Below, in pieces: positions 5,881 to 6,162 of a stretch of 6,162 bases of DNA (positions within the stretch are counted from its first letter, which is position 1; every line of letters starts with the position of its first letter). A program made the position numbers and the translations under genes. The stretch is taken from the NCBI GenBank assembly GCA_002402315.1, contig DHFP01000191.1:1-6162 (forward strand), written 5' to 3'. Below the pieces are notes generated by a model. The model saw only the letters and a list, made by a program, of their open reading frames with translations, made no database searches and was not told where the DNA came from. The DNA is from Clostridiales bacterium UBA4821 (GTDB taxonomy: Bacteria; Bacillota; Clostridia; Acetivibrionales; UBA4821).

Positions 5881-5888
5881 CCCTCCTT
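5881..5888 (-). promoter_or_regulatory. Ribosome binding site of the pqqD-like gene
   Basis: On the minus strand AAGGAGGG precedes the ATG at 5873 by 7 nt. It is the strongest initiation site in the accessory segment. The 65-bp gap upstream (5874-5938) has no clear promoter, which supports cotranscription with the gene to its right. Confidence 0.85.
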
Positions 5889-5938
5889 AAAATATGTATT
5901 AGTTTAATTGCCCGTTCTCCGATGTACTGATATAGCGT

Positions 5939-6162
5939 CTAGGACACAAGTATAAATTCATTTTCCATATCTTCAACAATTGCTTCCTCATTATAAAATC
6001 TAAGCAGCTTTATATACATTCTAGAAACATCTTCTTTATCTACTATATCAGAATAAAATAAGTTGAGTATATCAAAAATATACATTATACCTTTTATGTA
6101 TTCTTCACTTATTTTACCATGTAAGTATTCATATATATTACTTGACTTGTGCAAAAACCATG
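5939..6162 (-). CDS. Unidentified protein, C-terminal end, cut by the window edge
   Basis: The reading frame is open from the window end at 6162 to the TAG at 5939, giving about 74 residues (WFLHKSSNIYEYLHG at the start, ENEFILVS at the end). A TTG at 6154 could start a 71-aa protein, but only 8 bases of upstream sequence are visible and they show no ribosome binding site, so a longer gene truncated by the window is more likely. The visible part is helical and charged, with no cysteine, signal peptide or membrane span. I do not recognise it. The lack of cysteines argues against a radical SAM SPASM tail. As the gene just before the pqqD-like gene it is a candidate for the modifying enzyme or another cluster protein. 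Confidence 0.55.
   Translation of the reverse strand, partial: WFLHKSSNIYEYLHGKISEEYIKGIMYIFDILNLFYSDIVDKEDVSRMYIKLLRFYNEEAIVEDMENEFILVS

Noticed and set aside
5939..6154. Complete 71-aa protein, possibly a RiPP precursor, from TTG at 6154
   Set aside because: The frame stays open to the window edge, no ribosome binding site is seen, and there is no leader/core pattern.

Overview
The window looks like a piece of a low-to-moderate GC Firmicute chromosome, most likely a clostridium-like organism. The grounds are strong AGGAGG-type ribosome binding sites, a UgtP/MGDG-synthase-type lipid glycosyltransferase, bacterial class II LysRS, and AT-rich accessory DNA. I cannot name a species from the sequence alone.

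Layout. Positions 33-1145 (+) encode a family-28 diacylglycerol glycosyltransferase. It converges on a serS-lysS pair transcribed leftward (lysS 1184-2659, serS 2693-3919, 33 bp apart). A perfect 18-bp inverted repeat (1142-1182) between the convergent genes is a textbook bidirectional terminator, and it contains the glycosyltransferase stop codon. Upstream of serS is about 490 bp without a gene (3920-4412). It holds a plausible promoter, a 12-bp direct repeat abutting its -35 box, a perfect 17-bp palindrome and several small hairpins, but no recognisable T-box.

Positions 4413-6162 are a distinctly AT-rich accessory segment, also transcribed leftward. It contains the 3' end of an unidentified gene at the window edge, a 91-aa PqqD-like protein (a stand-alone RiPP recognition element), and a metal-dependent amidohydrolase with a complete metal-ligand set plus an unusual CxxCG insertion. 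A PqqD-like protein beside a peptide-type hydrolase suggests the distal end of a RiPP (ribosomally made, post-translationally modified peptide) cluster whose precursor and main modifying enzyme lie beyond position 6162. An 81-bp imperfect palindrome lies between the pqqD-like gene and the hydrolase gene.

How the genes work together. lysS and serS supply charged tRNAs and are probably cotranscribed. The glycosyltransferase makes membrane glycolipids and is functionally separate. In the accessory block the PqqD-like protein would present a leader peptide to an enzyme, and the amidohydrolase could trim or hydrolyse the product; this is inference. The serS product is itself atypical in its catalytic motifs, which is the most interesting point among the housekeeping genes.
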